NCBI GenBank assembly: GCA_963846855.1
Contig: CAWJXK010000008.1
Span: forward strand, 682,001 to 746,000
Reading direction: 5' to 3'
Source of the DNA: CAIWHR01 sp963846855
Lineage (GTDB): Bacteria; Pseudomonadota; Gammaproteobacteria; Burkholderiales; Casimicrobiaceae
Length of the DNA: 64,000 bases
Shown here: in pieces, positions 47,620 to 54,807 of the stretch
How the letters are laid out: each line of letters starts with the position of its first letter
Numbering within the stretch: position 1 is the stretch's first letter
Notes under the pieces: model-generated
Told to the model about the DNA's origin: nothing
Databases searched by the model: none
Seen by the model: only the letters and a program-made list of their open reading frames with translations
Made by a program: the position numbers and the translations under genes

Positions 47620-47970
47620 GTGAGCGTCTCGAAACTGCTTAAGTGGCAATGGGGCGGCTATCCGCGTTATCACAGCTCGCGCGCAAATCTGCTGCTTCAC
47701 ATCGTCGTAGTTCCACTATTTATCGTTGCGAATGTCGCGGCTGTCGTCGCGCTCGTTGAGCGAGCTTGGCTCGTGGCGGTCCTCGCCATCGCGGCGATGG
47801 TCGTCTCGGTCGCGTTGCAGGGTCGTGGCCATCGCCAGGAGCAAACGCCGCCGGAGCCATTCACGGGCCCAGCCAACGCATTGGCCCGCATCTTCTTTGA
47901 GCAGTGGGTTACGTTTCCGCGCTTCGTGCTATCCGGGGCGTGGTCACATGCGATGCGTGCAGCGCGCTAA
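47620..47970 (+). CDS. cassette 1: DUF962/Mpo1-like membrane protein
   Basis: A 116-residue protein with two or three hydrophobic segments. YHSSRANLLLHIVVVPLF near the start, then GRGHRQEQTPPEPF and EQWVTFPRFVLSG, resemble small bacterial proteins related to the DUF962/Mpo1 group, in which paired His residues bind iron. I assign the family with caution. The start is a GTG at 47620. The stop TAA falls in the R'' core of the attC that follows, typical of tightly packed cassettes. Confidence 0.6.
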   Translation: MSVSKLLKWQWGGYPRYHSSRANLLLHIVVVPLFIVANVAAVVALVERAWLVAVLAIAAMVVSVALQGRGHRQEQTPPEPFTGPANALARIFFEQWVTFPRFVLSGAWSHAMRAAR

Positions 47971-48045
47971 CACCTCGTTCAAGCGGACCCAGCCCGGCAT
48001 GGCTTCGCCAACGCCGGCTGGCCCGCTTAACTCAGTTCGTTAGGC
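47965..48045 (+). repeat. attC site 1
   Basis: R'' CGCTAAC (47965-47971), L'' TTCAAGCGG, centre pairing CCCAGCCCGGC with GCCGGCTGG, L' CCGCTTAACTC, R' GTTAGGC (48039-48045). The 81-bp palindrome has the extrahelical offsets expected of attC. R'' is one base off consensus. Confidence 0.9.
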
Positions 48046-48080
48046 CTCACAAGAGACGGCATTGCCCGCGTCACTGCCAA

Positions 48081-48452
48081 ATGAATCTCGAGTTCTTCCG
48101 CACCCTCGAAGCCCGCCGCACTCGCGCTATTGTTGAGCAAGATCTAGAAGCAATCGAGGCGCTTCATGCGCCGGAGTACCAGCTAATAACTCCGTCCGGG
48201 CGAACTTACAGTCGAACTCGATACCTTGAAATGATCAAGGCCGAGTCGTTCTATGCCGCTTGGGAGCACGGGCCGATGGAAGTGAGAGCGTCTGCCGAAA
48301 TGGCTATTGTCAGGTATCAAGCCAAGATCACTTTGTCGTCTGGAAGAATAGTGGAGTGCTGGCACACTGATACTTATGAACTCAGAGGATCGGCTTGGCT
48401 GGCGGTTTGGTCTCAAGCCACTGAGTTGCCGAAAGCGTCAGCCACCGCATAG
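48081..48452 (+). CDS. cassette 2: NTF2-like (SnoaL/DUF4440-type) protein
   Basis: A 123-residue protein with the NTF2-like cone fold pattern: an N-terminal helix (RTLEARRTRAIVEQD), then LHAPEYQLITPSGRTYSRTRYLEMI and alternating beta strands ending ELRGSAWLAVWSQAT. Members are ketosteroid-isomerase-like enzymes or ligand-binding proteins; no activity is assigned. The ATG at 48081 gives the normal start. It has moderate GC, below that of the core genes. Confidence 0.7.
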   Translation: MNLEFFRTLEARRTRAIVEQDLEAIEALHAPEYQLITPSGRTYSRTRYLEMIKAESFYAAWEHGPMEVRASAEMAIVRYQAKITLSSGRIVECWHTDTYELRGSAWLAVWSQATELPKASATA

Positions 48453-48464
48453 GCACCGTGTGAA

Positions 48465-48545
48465 GCCTAACACCTCGTTCAGGCGGCCCCAGCTCGGCGC
48501 GGCTTTGCCGCCGCCGGCTGGCCTGCTTAACTAAGTCCGTTAGGT
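48465..48545 (+). repeat. attC site 2
   Basis: R'' GCCTAAC (48465-48471), L'' TTCAGGCGG, L' CTGCTTAACTAAG, R' GTTAGGT (48539-48545). Close in sequence to sites 1 and 3. Confidence 0.9.
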
Positions 48546-48585
48546 GGAAGCACACTCACATTTCACACGTAGCTAGGAGCGTTTC

Positions 48586-48789
48586 ATGAAGCCGCTTCTT
48601 CTTGTTGTCGTGTGGTTCGTGCTCTTGGCGGTTTCGTGGCCGCTGGCCTTGGTCGCACTTGTTCTCGCGCCCCTCGTCTGGTTGGTCGCGCTCCCGTTCC
48701 GTCTGGTCGGCATTTGCATTGGCGCTGTTTTCGCGCTCATCAAGGCGTTGCTGTTTCTCCCTGCTCGCGTGCTCGGCTATCGTGGCTAA
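48586..48789 (+). CDS. cassette 3: small two-helix membrane protein
   Basis: A 67-residue product made almost wholly of hydrophobic residues, with two or three membrane segments (VVVWFVLLAVSWPLALVALV and LVGICIGAVFALIKALLFL). AGGAG lies 7 bp before the ATG. No family is recognised. Short membrane peptides are common cargo of chromosomal integrons. Confidence 0.6.
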   Translation: MKPLLLVVVWFVLLAVSWPLALVALVLAPLVWLVALPFRLVGICIGAVFALIKALLFLPARVLGYRG

Positions 48790-48816
48790 CGTCGTTACAC
48801 CTTGCTCGGGTGTGCC

Positions 48817-48895
48817 GCCTAACCTGGTTCAAGCGGACCCAGATCGGCAGGGCTTCGCCATCGCCGTCTGGGCCGCTTAACTTAATCCGTTAGGC
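48817..48895 (+). repeat. attC site 3
   Basis: R'' GCCTAAC (48817-48823), L'' TTCAAGCGG, L' CCGCTTAACTTAA, R' GTTAGGC (48889-48895), 79 bp. Confidence 0.9.
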
Positions 48896-48971
48896 GGCCA
48901 ATGGACACCAGTCGTACCAGCATCGACAATGGGCGGTTCTTCCCGCCGTGTTCGCCGAATGGAGCGCCGTA

Positions 48972-49037
48972 ATGACCAGTCTTACCGGCAAAGTGGCCGT
49001 TGTTACGGGAGCGAGCCGAGTTGGCTCATTTCGTTAG
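48972..49037 (+). pseudogene. cassette 4: 5' stub of a short-chain dehydrogenase joined to half an attC
   Basis: Translates to the first 16 residues of a classical SDR (TSLTGKVAVVTGASR), then runs straight into the right half of an attC (TTGGCTCATTTCGTTAGGC) and stops at the TAG inside R'. The rest of the dehydrogenase and the left half of the attC are gone. A 23-codon ORF (48901-48971) precedes it. This is a deletion remnant, not a functional gene. Confidence 0.7.
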
Positions 49038-49039
49038 GC
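49019..49039 (+). repeat. attC site 4, right half only
   Basis: L' region followed by R' GTTAGGC (49033-49039). No R''/L'' is found to its left, so it cannot fold as a full attC. Confidence 0.7.
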
Positions 49040-49095
49040 CGCTCTCGGGAGTAACCAGTTCACGTTACACTTGGGAAGGTCGCTGGTGAGGCCCC

Positions 49096-49497
49096 ATGAT
49101 TAGCGGAAGCTGCCTCTGTGGCGCAATAGCATGGCGGCTCGACGGTCCTGTTGAGCGTCTCAATTTTTGTCATTGCTCTATGTGCCGCAAAATCCATGGC
49201 GCGCCATTTGGCGCTTTCGCGCATGGAAGCGCGAGCGCATTTCGCTGGCAACGCGGAGAAACGTCGATATCTCGCTATGAATCATCGCCAGGTACCTTCC
49301 GTAATTTCTGTCACGTTTGTGGATCAAGCGTCCCGATGCTCGAAGGCGACGAGGTTTGCATTCCTGCGGGCAGCATCGATGGCGATCCCGGGATTCGGCC
49401 CTCTGTCCATATTTTCGTTGGCTCAAAGGCACCTTGGTATGAGATTACCGACGGGTTGCCGCAATTTGATCGCTTTCCGCCAGAGGAATATTGGTGA
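49096..49497 (+). CDS. cassette 5: GFA (glutathione-dependent formaldehyde-activating) family protein
   Basis: A 133-residue zinc protein with the GFA Cys pattern: CLCGAIAW near residue 6, CHCSMCRK near 25, and FCHVCGS near 71, followed by VHIFVGSKAPWYEI. The fold is that of glutathione-dependent formaldehyde-activating enzyme and Mss4; most bacterial members have unknown substrates. The ATG at 49096 is used. Another attC begins 20 bp after the stop. Confidence 0.85.
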   Translation: MISGSCLCGAIAWRLDGPVERLNFCHCSMCRKIHGAPFGAFAHGSASAFRWQRGETSISRYESSPGTFRNFCHVCGSSVPMLEGDEVCIPAGSIDGDPGIRPSVHIFVGSKAPWYEITDGLPQFDRFPPEEYW

Positions 49498-49516
49498 ACA
49501 ATCCCCCGCCATTGGG

Positions 49517-49600
49517 GCCTAACCTGTCGCTCAACGCGGACGTCCCGCATGCGGGGCTTCGCCGCCGCAGCGGGCCGCCGGTTCGCTTGGTTCGTTAGGC
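49517..49600 (+). repeat. attC site 5
   Basis: R'' GCCTAAC (49517-49523), L'' CTCAACGCGG, L' CGGTTCGCTTGG, R' GTTAGGC (49594-49600), 84 bp. Closely similar to the decayed terminal site. Confidence 0.88.
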
Positions 49601-49667
49601 CGCAATCGCTGAGGCGCGGCCGATTCGGGAACCGCCGGCGCCCGTTCAGACCATATAAAGTATCGGG

Positions 49668-50999
49668 ATGATTCCCCAGACTCGCTACGCTCGCAGCGGC
49701 AAGGTGAACATCGCCTACCAAGTCACGGGCGAAGGACCGCTCGACCTGGTCTATGTGCCGGGTTGGGTGTCGCATGTCGAACTGCGCTGGGAGGAACCCG
49801 ACCACGCGCGGTTCCTGCACAGGCTTGCATCGTTTTCGCGACTTATCACGTTCGACAAGCGAGGCACCGGACTTTCCGACCGCGTTCCCGACGACCAGCT
49901 GCCGACCCTGGAGACGCGCATGGACGACCTGCGCGCCGTCATGGACGCCGTTGGCTCAAAACGCGCGGCGCTGTTTGGCTACTCGGAAGGCGGCAACATG
50001 TGCATGCTTTTCGCGGCGACCCATCCCGAACGCACGGTTGCGCTTGTCACCTACAGCTGCTTTGCCAAGCGGATCTGGAGTCCCGACTATCCGTGGGCGC
50101 CCACGCCGGAGGCACGCGCCAAGGAATACGAACAGGTCGAGCGCGAATGGGGCAACGAGATGGACCTCGCGCACTACATTCCCAGCAAGATGCACGACCG
50201 GGAGTTCGCGCGCCGCCTCGCCACCTACTATCGCAACGCCGCAAGCCCCAGCGCGGCGGTGGCACTGCTAAGGATGAACACGCAGATCGACGTCCGCCAC
50301 GTGTTGCCGACGATCGGCGTGCCAACGCTGGTTCTGCACCGCACAGGGGACCTTGACGTGAATATCGAGGAGGCGCGGTGGCTAGCGTCGCAAATCCCCG
50401 GTGCTCGCTTCGTGGAGCTGCAAGGTGACGACCACATGCCCTGGGCAGGCGACCAGGACTCCATTCTCGAGGAAGTGCAGGAATTCCTGACGGGCATCCG
50501 ATCTTCACGCGACATCGACCGCGTACTCGCAACCGTGCTGTTCACGGACATCGTGAACTCCACGGAGCACATGGCGCGCGTGGGTGACAAGGCATGGAAC
50601 GAATGGCTCGATCGCCATCATGCGGTAGTACGACGCGAACTCGCGTCCTTCCGCGGCCGGGAGATCAATGTTGCAGGCGATGGCTTCTTCGCAACGTTTG
50701 ACGGTCCGGCGCGGGGTGTGCATTGCGCACTAGGAATTCAACAGGGTGCGCACAGGATTGGACTCGACATCCGCGCCGGCCTGCACACGGGTGAAGTGGA
50801 GCTCCATGACGATACGGTTGCAGGCATCGCCGTGCACATCGGCGCGCGTGTCGCGGGGATCGCCAACGCTGGCGAAACCCTGGTCTCCAGCACCGTCAAG
50901 GATTTGGTTTCCGGCTCCGGGTTGCACTTCGAAGACCGAGGCGCGCATGCCTTGAAGGGCGTTCCCGGCGAATGGCGGTTGTATGCGGCTGGCGAATGA
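49668..50999 (+). CDS. cassette 6: alpha/beta-hydrolase fused to a class III nucleotide cyclase domain
   Basis: A 443-residue two-domain protein. Residues 1-270 are an alpha/beta hydrolase: the nucleophile elbow GYSEGG near 103, the acid in GDLDVN and His in DDHMPW. Residues 285-443 are a class III cyclase: ATVLFTDIVNSTEHM with a metal Asp, NVAGDGFFATFDGP with the second, and AGLHTGEVEL. This hydrolase-cyclase pairing exists in actinobacteria and proteobacteria and may couple ligand sensing to cyclic nucleotide output; the activity here is unproven. It is far larger than a typical cassette ORF. Confidence 0.82.
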   Translation: MIPQTRYARSGKVNIAYQVTGEGPLDLVYVPGWVSHVELRWEEPDHARFLHRLASFSRLITFDKRGTGLSDRVPDDQLPTLETRMDDLRAVMDAVGSKRAALFGYSEGGNMCMLFAATHPERTVALVTYSCFAKRIWSPDYPWAPTPEARAKEYEQVEREWGNEMDLAHYIPSKMHDREFARRLATYYRNAASPSAAVALLRMNTQIDVRHVLPTIGVPTLVLHRTGDLDVNIEEARWLASQIPGARFVELQGDDHMPWAGDQDSILEEVQEFLTGIRSSRDIDRVLATVLFTDIVNSTEHMARVGDKAWNEWLDRHHAVVRRELASFRGREINVAGDGFFATFDGPARGVHCALGIQQGAHRIGLDIRAGLHTGEVELHDDTVAGIAVHIGARVAGIANAGETLVSSTVKDLVSGSGLHFEDRGAHALKGVPGEWRLYAAGE

Positions 51000-51055
51000 A
51001 GGATTGCTGTTGCTGACTACCATGCTAGCCGACGAGTGGATGCACTCGCCCTGCC

Positions 51056-51145
51056 GCCTAACCCGGCACTCAACCGGCCGTGCCGGCACGCGGCTTCTTT
51101 CTCGCGCGCATCGGCGCGGCCGCCGGTTAGCTTGATACGTTAGGC
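51056..51145 (+). repeat. attC site 6
   Basis: R'' GCCTAAC (51056-51062), L'' CTCAACCGGCCG, L' GCCGGTTAGCTTG, R' GTTAGGC (51139-51145), 90 bp. Confidence 0.88.
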
Positions 51146-51156
51146 GCGCTCGAGTT

Positions 51157-51634
51157 ATGAACCCATCCGACAACACGCTCCTTGCGCTTGTATGTGGCGG
51201 ATTCGGATTGGTGATGCTTGTGCTTATCTTCAGCTCGCTGCGTGAAGCAGCGGCCATGAAGCGCTGGCCTGTTGCGAGGGGGCGCGTGCTGTCGTCAAAA
51301 GTTGAGGAATATCGGGCCGATGCCGGTTCCGGCAATTTTGGGGGCCCTCGCGGGCGGATGACGCTCTACCGTCCCGTGGTGGTCTATGAGTATGAGGTTG
51401 ATGGACAACGTTTTCGTGGAGACCGAATTGCCCAAAGTCCCGGTATGAACAGAGGGAGTGGCTGATTTTGCCCAAGCGATTGCGCAGCGGTATGCGAGTG
51501 GAAGCACAGTCGATGTCCGTTTCAATCCCAAGCGCCCTGGCGAATCCGTTCTCGAGCCGCGCGTGCCGAAAGCGTGGATTTTCGCATTGCTGATAGCTGT
51601 CGCATTGCTGATTGTGGCCGTACACGTGTACTGA
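51157..51634 (+). pseudogene. cassette 7: DUF3592-like membrane protein with one frame shift
   Basis: The first frame (51157-51465) gives an N-terminal helix (LALVCGGFGLVMLVLIF) and YRPVVVYEYEVDGQRFRGDRI, typical of DUF3592. Translation then runs into a stop, while the next frame continues with VADFAQAIAQRYASGSTVDV and a second helix, ending at 51634. A single base near 51455-51460 (GAGGGAG) separates them. With it corrected the protein is about 158 residues, normal for the family. Could be a read error or a true break. Confidence 0.65.
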
Positions 51635-51652
51635 AGTGGCCAAAGTGAAGCT

Positions 51653-51746
51653 GCCTAACCATGCGCTCAACCGGACTCGCCAGAGACGTGTGTTCTCTTC
51701 CCGCGCAGCAGCGGCGGCGGCGAGTCGGTTGGCTTAGCCGTTAGGC
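51653..51746 (+). repeat. attC site 7
   Basis: R'' GCCTAAC (51653-51659), L'' CTCAACCGG, L' CGGTTGGCTTAGCC, R' GTTAGGC (51740-51746), 94 bp, the longest in the array. Confidence 0.87.
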
Positions 51747-51769
51747 CGACTCGCAAACGGCGAGCCACC

Positions 51770-52135
51770 TTGGCCACTATTCGCTATCTCGTGACGGACG
51801 TCGATGCTGCGATCGCGTTCTATTCAGCGCTTGGATTTGTGCTCGCTGATCGATGGGGTCCGCCATTCGCGGTGATGAAGCTTGGTGACCTGACTCTTTG
51901 GGTTAGCGGACCTGGAACATCGGCATCGAAAGCGCTGCCGGATGGTTCGCAACCGCATCCCGGAGGCTGGAATCGATTCGTCGTCGAGGTCCCAGATATT
52001 GAGGCAGCGGTCCTCGCCTTAACGGCTAAAGGTGGGCGTTTCCGCTCTGAGCCGATCCAAGGCCCAGGGGGGCGCCAAGTAGTCTGCGAAGATCCATCGG
52101 GCAATCCAATAGAGCTTTTCGAAGAGAAGAAATAG
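51770..52135 (+). CDS. cassette 8: VOC family protein
   Basis: A 121-residue glyoxalase/bleomycin-resistance fold protein: TIRYLVTDVDAAIAFYSALG at the start, WNRFVVEVPDIEAAV in the middle, and VVCEDPSGNPIELFEE as the metal-ligand strand at the end. VOC proteins are frequent integron cargo. The start is a TTG at 51770. It has only distant resemblance to the VOC protein at 3234-3599. Confidence 0.82.
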   Translation: MATIRYLVTDVDAAIAFYSALGFVLADRWGPPFAVMKLGDLTLWVSGPGTSASKALPDGSQPHPGGWNRFVVEVPDIEAAVLALTAKGGRFRSEPIQGPGGRQVVCEDPSGNPIELFEEKK

Positions 52136-52140
52136 ATGCG

Positions 52141-52217
52141 GCCTAACTCGGCGTTCAAGCGGACCCAGCGTGGCTTCGCCCCCGTAGCGGGCCACCGGTT
52201 AGCTTGTTTCGCTAGGC
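52141..52217 (+). repeat. attC site 8 (variant R')
   Basis: R'' GCCTAAC (52141-52147), L'' TTCAAGCGG, L' CGGTTAGCTTG, R' GCTAGGC (52211-52217). The second base of R' differs from the GTT recombination triplet, so this site may be inactive. Confidence 0.82.
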
Positions 52218-52281
52218 CGCAAGAACGCCATTTCGCTGTTCCGCTCACCGAATCCGTTTCTTCACGCGTAGGAGAGTCGCC

Positions 52282-52644
52282 ATGATGAAGCTCCTTTCTC
52301 ATCTCCCTGACAATGTCGTCGGCATTGCCGCTTCGGGACAAGTCGATGCAAATGATTACGAAGCCGTTCTCACCCCAGCCATTGAGACAGCGCTTCAGAA
52401 ACATGGCCGGATTCGATTGCTCTATCAGCTTGGGCCTGACCTCATCGGCTTTACCACAGGCGCCATGTGGGACGATGCGAAAGTCGGCCTCGCGCATTGG
52501 AAGGCGTGGGAGCGAATCGCGGTTGTAACAGACGTACCCTGGGTCGCGCATGCGACGCGAATGTTCAAGTTTCTGATGCCCAGCGTGGTCAGGGTCTTCT
52601 CGACAAATGAGCAGGCCGATGCGGAGAAGTGGATTGCGGCCTAA
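52282..52644 (+). CDS. cassette 9: STAS/SEC14-like (SpoIIAA-like) protein
   Basis: A 120-residue protein resembling the SpoIIAA-like/STAS-SEC14 family: VVGIAASGQVDANDYEAVL at the start, LLYQLGPDLIGF, and WERIAVVTDVPWVAHATRMF in the middle. GGAGAG precedes the ATG at 52282. The last codon and stop (GCC TAA) lie inside R'' of the next attC, so the recombination site supplies the stop. The function is unknown. Confidence 0.75.
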   Translation: MMKLLSHLPDNVVGIAASGQVDANDYEAVLTPAIETALQKHGRIRLLYQLGPDLIGFTTGAMWDDAKVGLAHWKAWERIAVVTDVPWVAHATRMFKFLMPSVVRVFSTNEQADAEKWIAA

Positions 52645-52719
52645 CCCGTCACTTAAGCAGAACGCCTCGCCGGCGCTACGCGCCGTCCGCTCGCGGCCGA
52701 TCGGCTTGTTTCGTTAGGT
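52639..52719 (+). repeat. attC site 9
   Basis: R'' GCCTAAC (52639-52645), L'' CTTAAGCAG, L' CGATCGGCTTG, R' GTTAGGT (52713-52719). Confidence 0.85.
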
Positions 52720-52733
52720 CGCAAGGAGTGCCC

Positions 52734-53246
52734 TTGCTTCGATCTGTCACTTTGGTCTTATTCGTCCTTCCGACAACATGCTTCGCCGGGTCGAGTTTTG
52801 AGTATGGGGGCCTCTCGCTCAGCGTCGAGCCAAGCACCTTCCAACAGAAATATCCGACATCGATAGTGCACGGTGATCGCGCATGGCTTTCCAAGGCCGA
52901 TTCTCATGACGATGTGCACTTTGTCGAGAGGAGAGTTATTGGCGGACGAAAGGAACTGAGGATTGCCTTTGAAAAGCCTAGCGATCAACTCGATTCGAAA
53001 CCGAGATCATGGAAAGATGATCACTACGCACGACATCCAGCGTGCGGAGCGATCCTATCTCGATTGATCAATCGCTACGGGCAGCCGGTCACGGGAAGCC
53101 AGTGGGAGGAGGAGCGACTCAATCACCGCACCCGGGAATGGTCGAATTCTGACGAAACGATGAGTCTCGATTGCTTCAACATTGAGGGCCGAGGCACGTA
53201 TTTGGCTATCGATTTGACAATAAAGTCAAAGAGGGTAAGTCCATGA
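52734..53246 (+). CDS. cassette 10: exported protein of unknown function
   Basis: A 170-residue protein with a signal peptide (LRSVTLVLFVLPTTCFAG). The mature part has SFEYGGLSLSVEPSTFQQKY, a pattern seen in small periplasmic proteins, and four further Cys-poor beta-rich stretches. AAGGAG (52723-52728) lies five bases before the TTG at 52734 and fixes the start. I do not recognise a family. Low GC compared with the core. Confidence 0.6.
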   Translation: MLRSVTLVLFVLPTTCFAGSSFEYGGLSLSVEPSTFQQKYPTSIVHGDRAWLSKADSHDDVHFVERRVIGGRKELRIAFEKPSDQLDSKPRSWKDDHYARHPACGAILSRLINRYGQPVTGSQWEEERLNHRTREWSNSDETMSLDCFNIEGRGTYLAIDLTIKSKRVSP

Positions 53247-53342
53247 TGTGTGGGCAAACCAACGGTTGAAACGCAGGCCAAGGTGATATCGCGCTGCGGA
53301 ACCACTACGTCGTGCCGCGAAACGCATGGTTAACGGGATTGC

Positions 53343-53415
53343 GCCTAAACCGTCGCTCAACGCGGACGTCCCGCACGCGGAGCTTCGCCCGGGCAGCAGG
53401 CCGCCGGTTCGCTCA
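53343..53415 (+). repeat. decayed terminal attC lacking R'
   Basis: GCCTAAAC (one inserted A) begins the site, and the next 65 bp match attC site 5 closely (CGTCGCTCAACGCGGACGTCCCGCA-type centre and GCCGGTTCGCT). After GGTTCGCT the sequence diverges to CATCACGGTATG and no GTTAGGC follows. It marks the fossil right end of the array. Confidence 0.75.
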
Positions 53416-53501
53416 TCACGGTATGTGGCGTCGTCCTGAAGTGTTACATGATCATCCTCCGCTGCCTTGCAAATGGAATCCGCAAATTCTAGGATGAGAA
53501 C

Positions 53502-53918
53502 ATGAAGAAGTCGGACGCGACACAAGGCCAGCCGGCGTCGGAGCTCATCTCGAAACGAATCGCCGAACTTGGGGATTGGCGCGGGAAAGCCCTCGGCAAA
53601 ATGCGCAAGCTCATCAAGGAGGCAGACCCGGACGTCGTCGAGGAATGGAAGTGGATGAATCCGATTTGGTCGCACGATGGCATTATCTGCACTGGCGAAT
53701 CCTACAAGAATCACGTGAAGCTTACCTTCGCCAAGGGCGCGTCTCTGAAGGATCCGGCCCGGCTCTTCAACTCGAGTCTCGACGGAAACGTACGCCGCGC
53801 GATCGACATCCACGAAGGAGAAGAAGTTGACGGGTCCGCCTTCAAGGCGCTCGTTCGCCAGGCGGTTGCCCTCAACAGTTCTCTCAAGGCGAAATCCTCG
53901 AAGAAAGCGAAGTCCTGA
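53502..53918 (+). CDS. DUF1801 (YdhG/YjbR-like) protein
   Basis: A 138-residue protein: RGKALGKMRKLIKEADPDVVEEWKWMNP and YKNHVKLTFAKGASLKDP are typical DUF1801 elements; the tail is Lys/Ser-rich. Function is unknown; members are common in environmental bacteria and as integron cargo. AGGATGAG lies before the ATG at 53502. It follows the decayed attC and has none after it, so it may be an immobilised former cassette. Confidence 0.78.
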   Translation: MKKSDATQGQPASELISKRIAELGDWRGKALGKMRKLIKEADPDVVEEWKWMNPIWSHDGIICTGESYKNHVKLTFAKGASLKDPARLFNSSLDGNVRRAIDIHEGEEVDGSAFKALVRQAVALNSSLKAKSSKKAKS

Positions 53919-54240
53919 GAGATTCCGCCCCTGACCGGGTCCGACATCAGGCACGCAACGCTGCACAGTGACATCACGTGACCGTTGGCGAAAGTTTGTA
54001 CTAGACAAATAGAATTGCCATGTGGCCCAGGGGGAAACGGTGCCCGCGGCCGTGGTCGCAGAGCGCGTCCGCTGGACTTCCATGGCCGGGGCGGCCCTCC
54101 GAGAAACGCGTCCGGCATCGACGGCGTCGCCGCTGCCGGACATGCGGCAGGCGCGGCGCACGGGTCTCTCCGGGACCGGTGATAAGCTTCCACATCGTCC
54201 ATCGGGCCGGCGACCGCGATTGTGAGCGCGCCGGCGATAC
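53919..54240. other. 322-bp intergenic stretch, no gene recognised
   Basis: Between the DUF1801 gene and the next hypothetical gene. GC rises back to core level within it. No attC, tRNA or convincing promoter is seen, apart from a possible AT-rich start region near 54000-54015. Confidence 0.35.
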
Positions 54241-54690
54241 ATGATTCAGAAACTCGTCGTCGGAATCGTCATCCTCCTCCTGGTGGCGGTTGCCTTCTGG
54301 TCGAGCGACCGGATAACGCTGCAGGGGGAACGCACGATCTTCACCGTCAACTGCGACCAGGGAACCTGGCAGGGCAGCCATTGCGGCGGGAAGCTCGTCG
54401 CGGGCTCGCAGTATGCGTTCAGGGCGAGCCGCAGCCGGCACGAAGTGGTCTACTGGGTTCGCGGATCCGAATCGCCGTCGGGCAAGTTCACCGATTGCAC
54501 GGTCAAGGATCGCGACAACTGGACGTGCAACGTGCAGCTCGACCAGGCGCCCGCGCTGACCTTCGAGATGATCAAAGGGAAGCCGACGCGCGGGTCGGCG
54601 GGTATCGCGCTGCCGTACCACTGCGTTTCGAAGTGGAAATGGTGGCTGATCCGCATGGGCATCCCCGCCTTCAAGGACGCCAACGAATGA
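54241..54690 (+). CDS. hypothetical membrane-anchored or exported protein
   Basis: A 149-residue protein with an N-terminal hydrophobic segment (LVVGIVILLLVAVAFW) and no cleavage site, so probably a membrane anchor. The rest is soluble, with four Cys (NCDQG, HCGGK, DCTVK, TCNVQ) that may pair as disulfides in the periplasm, and a tail LPYHCVSKWKWWLIRMG. No family is recognised. GC matches the core genes, unlike the cassette genes to its left. Confidence 0.6.
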   Translation: MIQKLVVGIVILLLVAVAFWSSDRITLQGERTIFTVNCDQGTWQGSHCGGKLVAGSQYAFRASRSRHEVVYWVRGSESPSGKFTDCTVKDRDNWTCNVQLDQAPALTFEMIKGKPTRGSAGIALPYHCVSKWKWWLIRMGIPAFKDANE

Positions 54691-54807
54691 GCGTTGCGAA
54701 TTTCGGCGCCTCGCGGGCGGCGCGCGTCAGTCGTGACACGCATTCCCCGCGGCCGCGGTTGCGCGACCGGTCGGCGACGACGCGGGGCGCGTGAGACAAG
54801 CCAGCCC

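Larger units (their letters stand above)
47594..53415 (+). mobile_element. integron gene-cassette array without an integrase (CALIN-type)
   Basis: Small plus-strand ORFs alternate with imperfect palindromes that begin GCCTAAC (R'') and end GTTAGGC (R'), the core sites of integron attC recombination sites. Eight complete sites, one site reduced to its right half, and one decayed terminal site are listed separately. The sites at 47965, 48817 and 52141 share TTCAAGCGGACCCAG, as expected for cassettes built in one chromosomal integron. The left boundary is set at a GTTAGCG (47594) before the first ORF and is uncertain; the right boundary is the site that lacks R'. No intI gene is in the window. 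Confidence 0.88.

Noticed and set aside
47209..47700. Integron integrase or other protein on the minus strand beside tRNA-Ser
   Set aside because: The open frame crosses the tRNA and cassette 1, and shows no tyrosine-recombinase motifs or sensible composition.
53226..54242. 338-codon minus-strand ORF across the DUF1801 gene
   Set aside because: Overlaps a supported plus-strand gene and an intergenic gap, with no recognisable motif.
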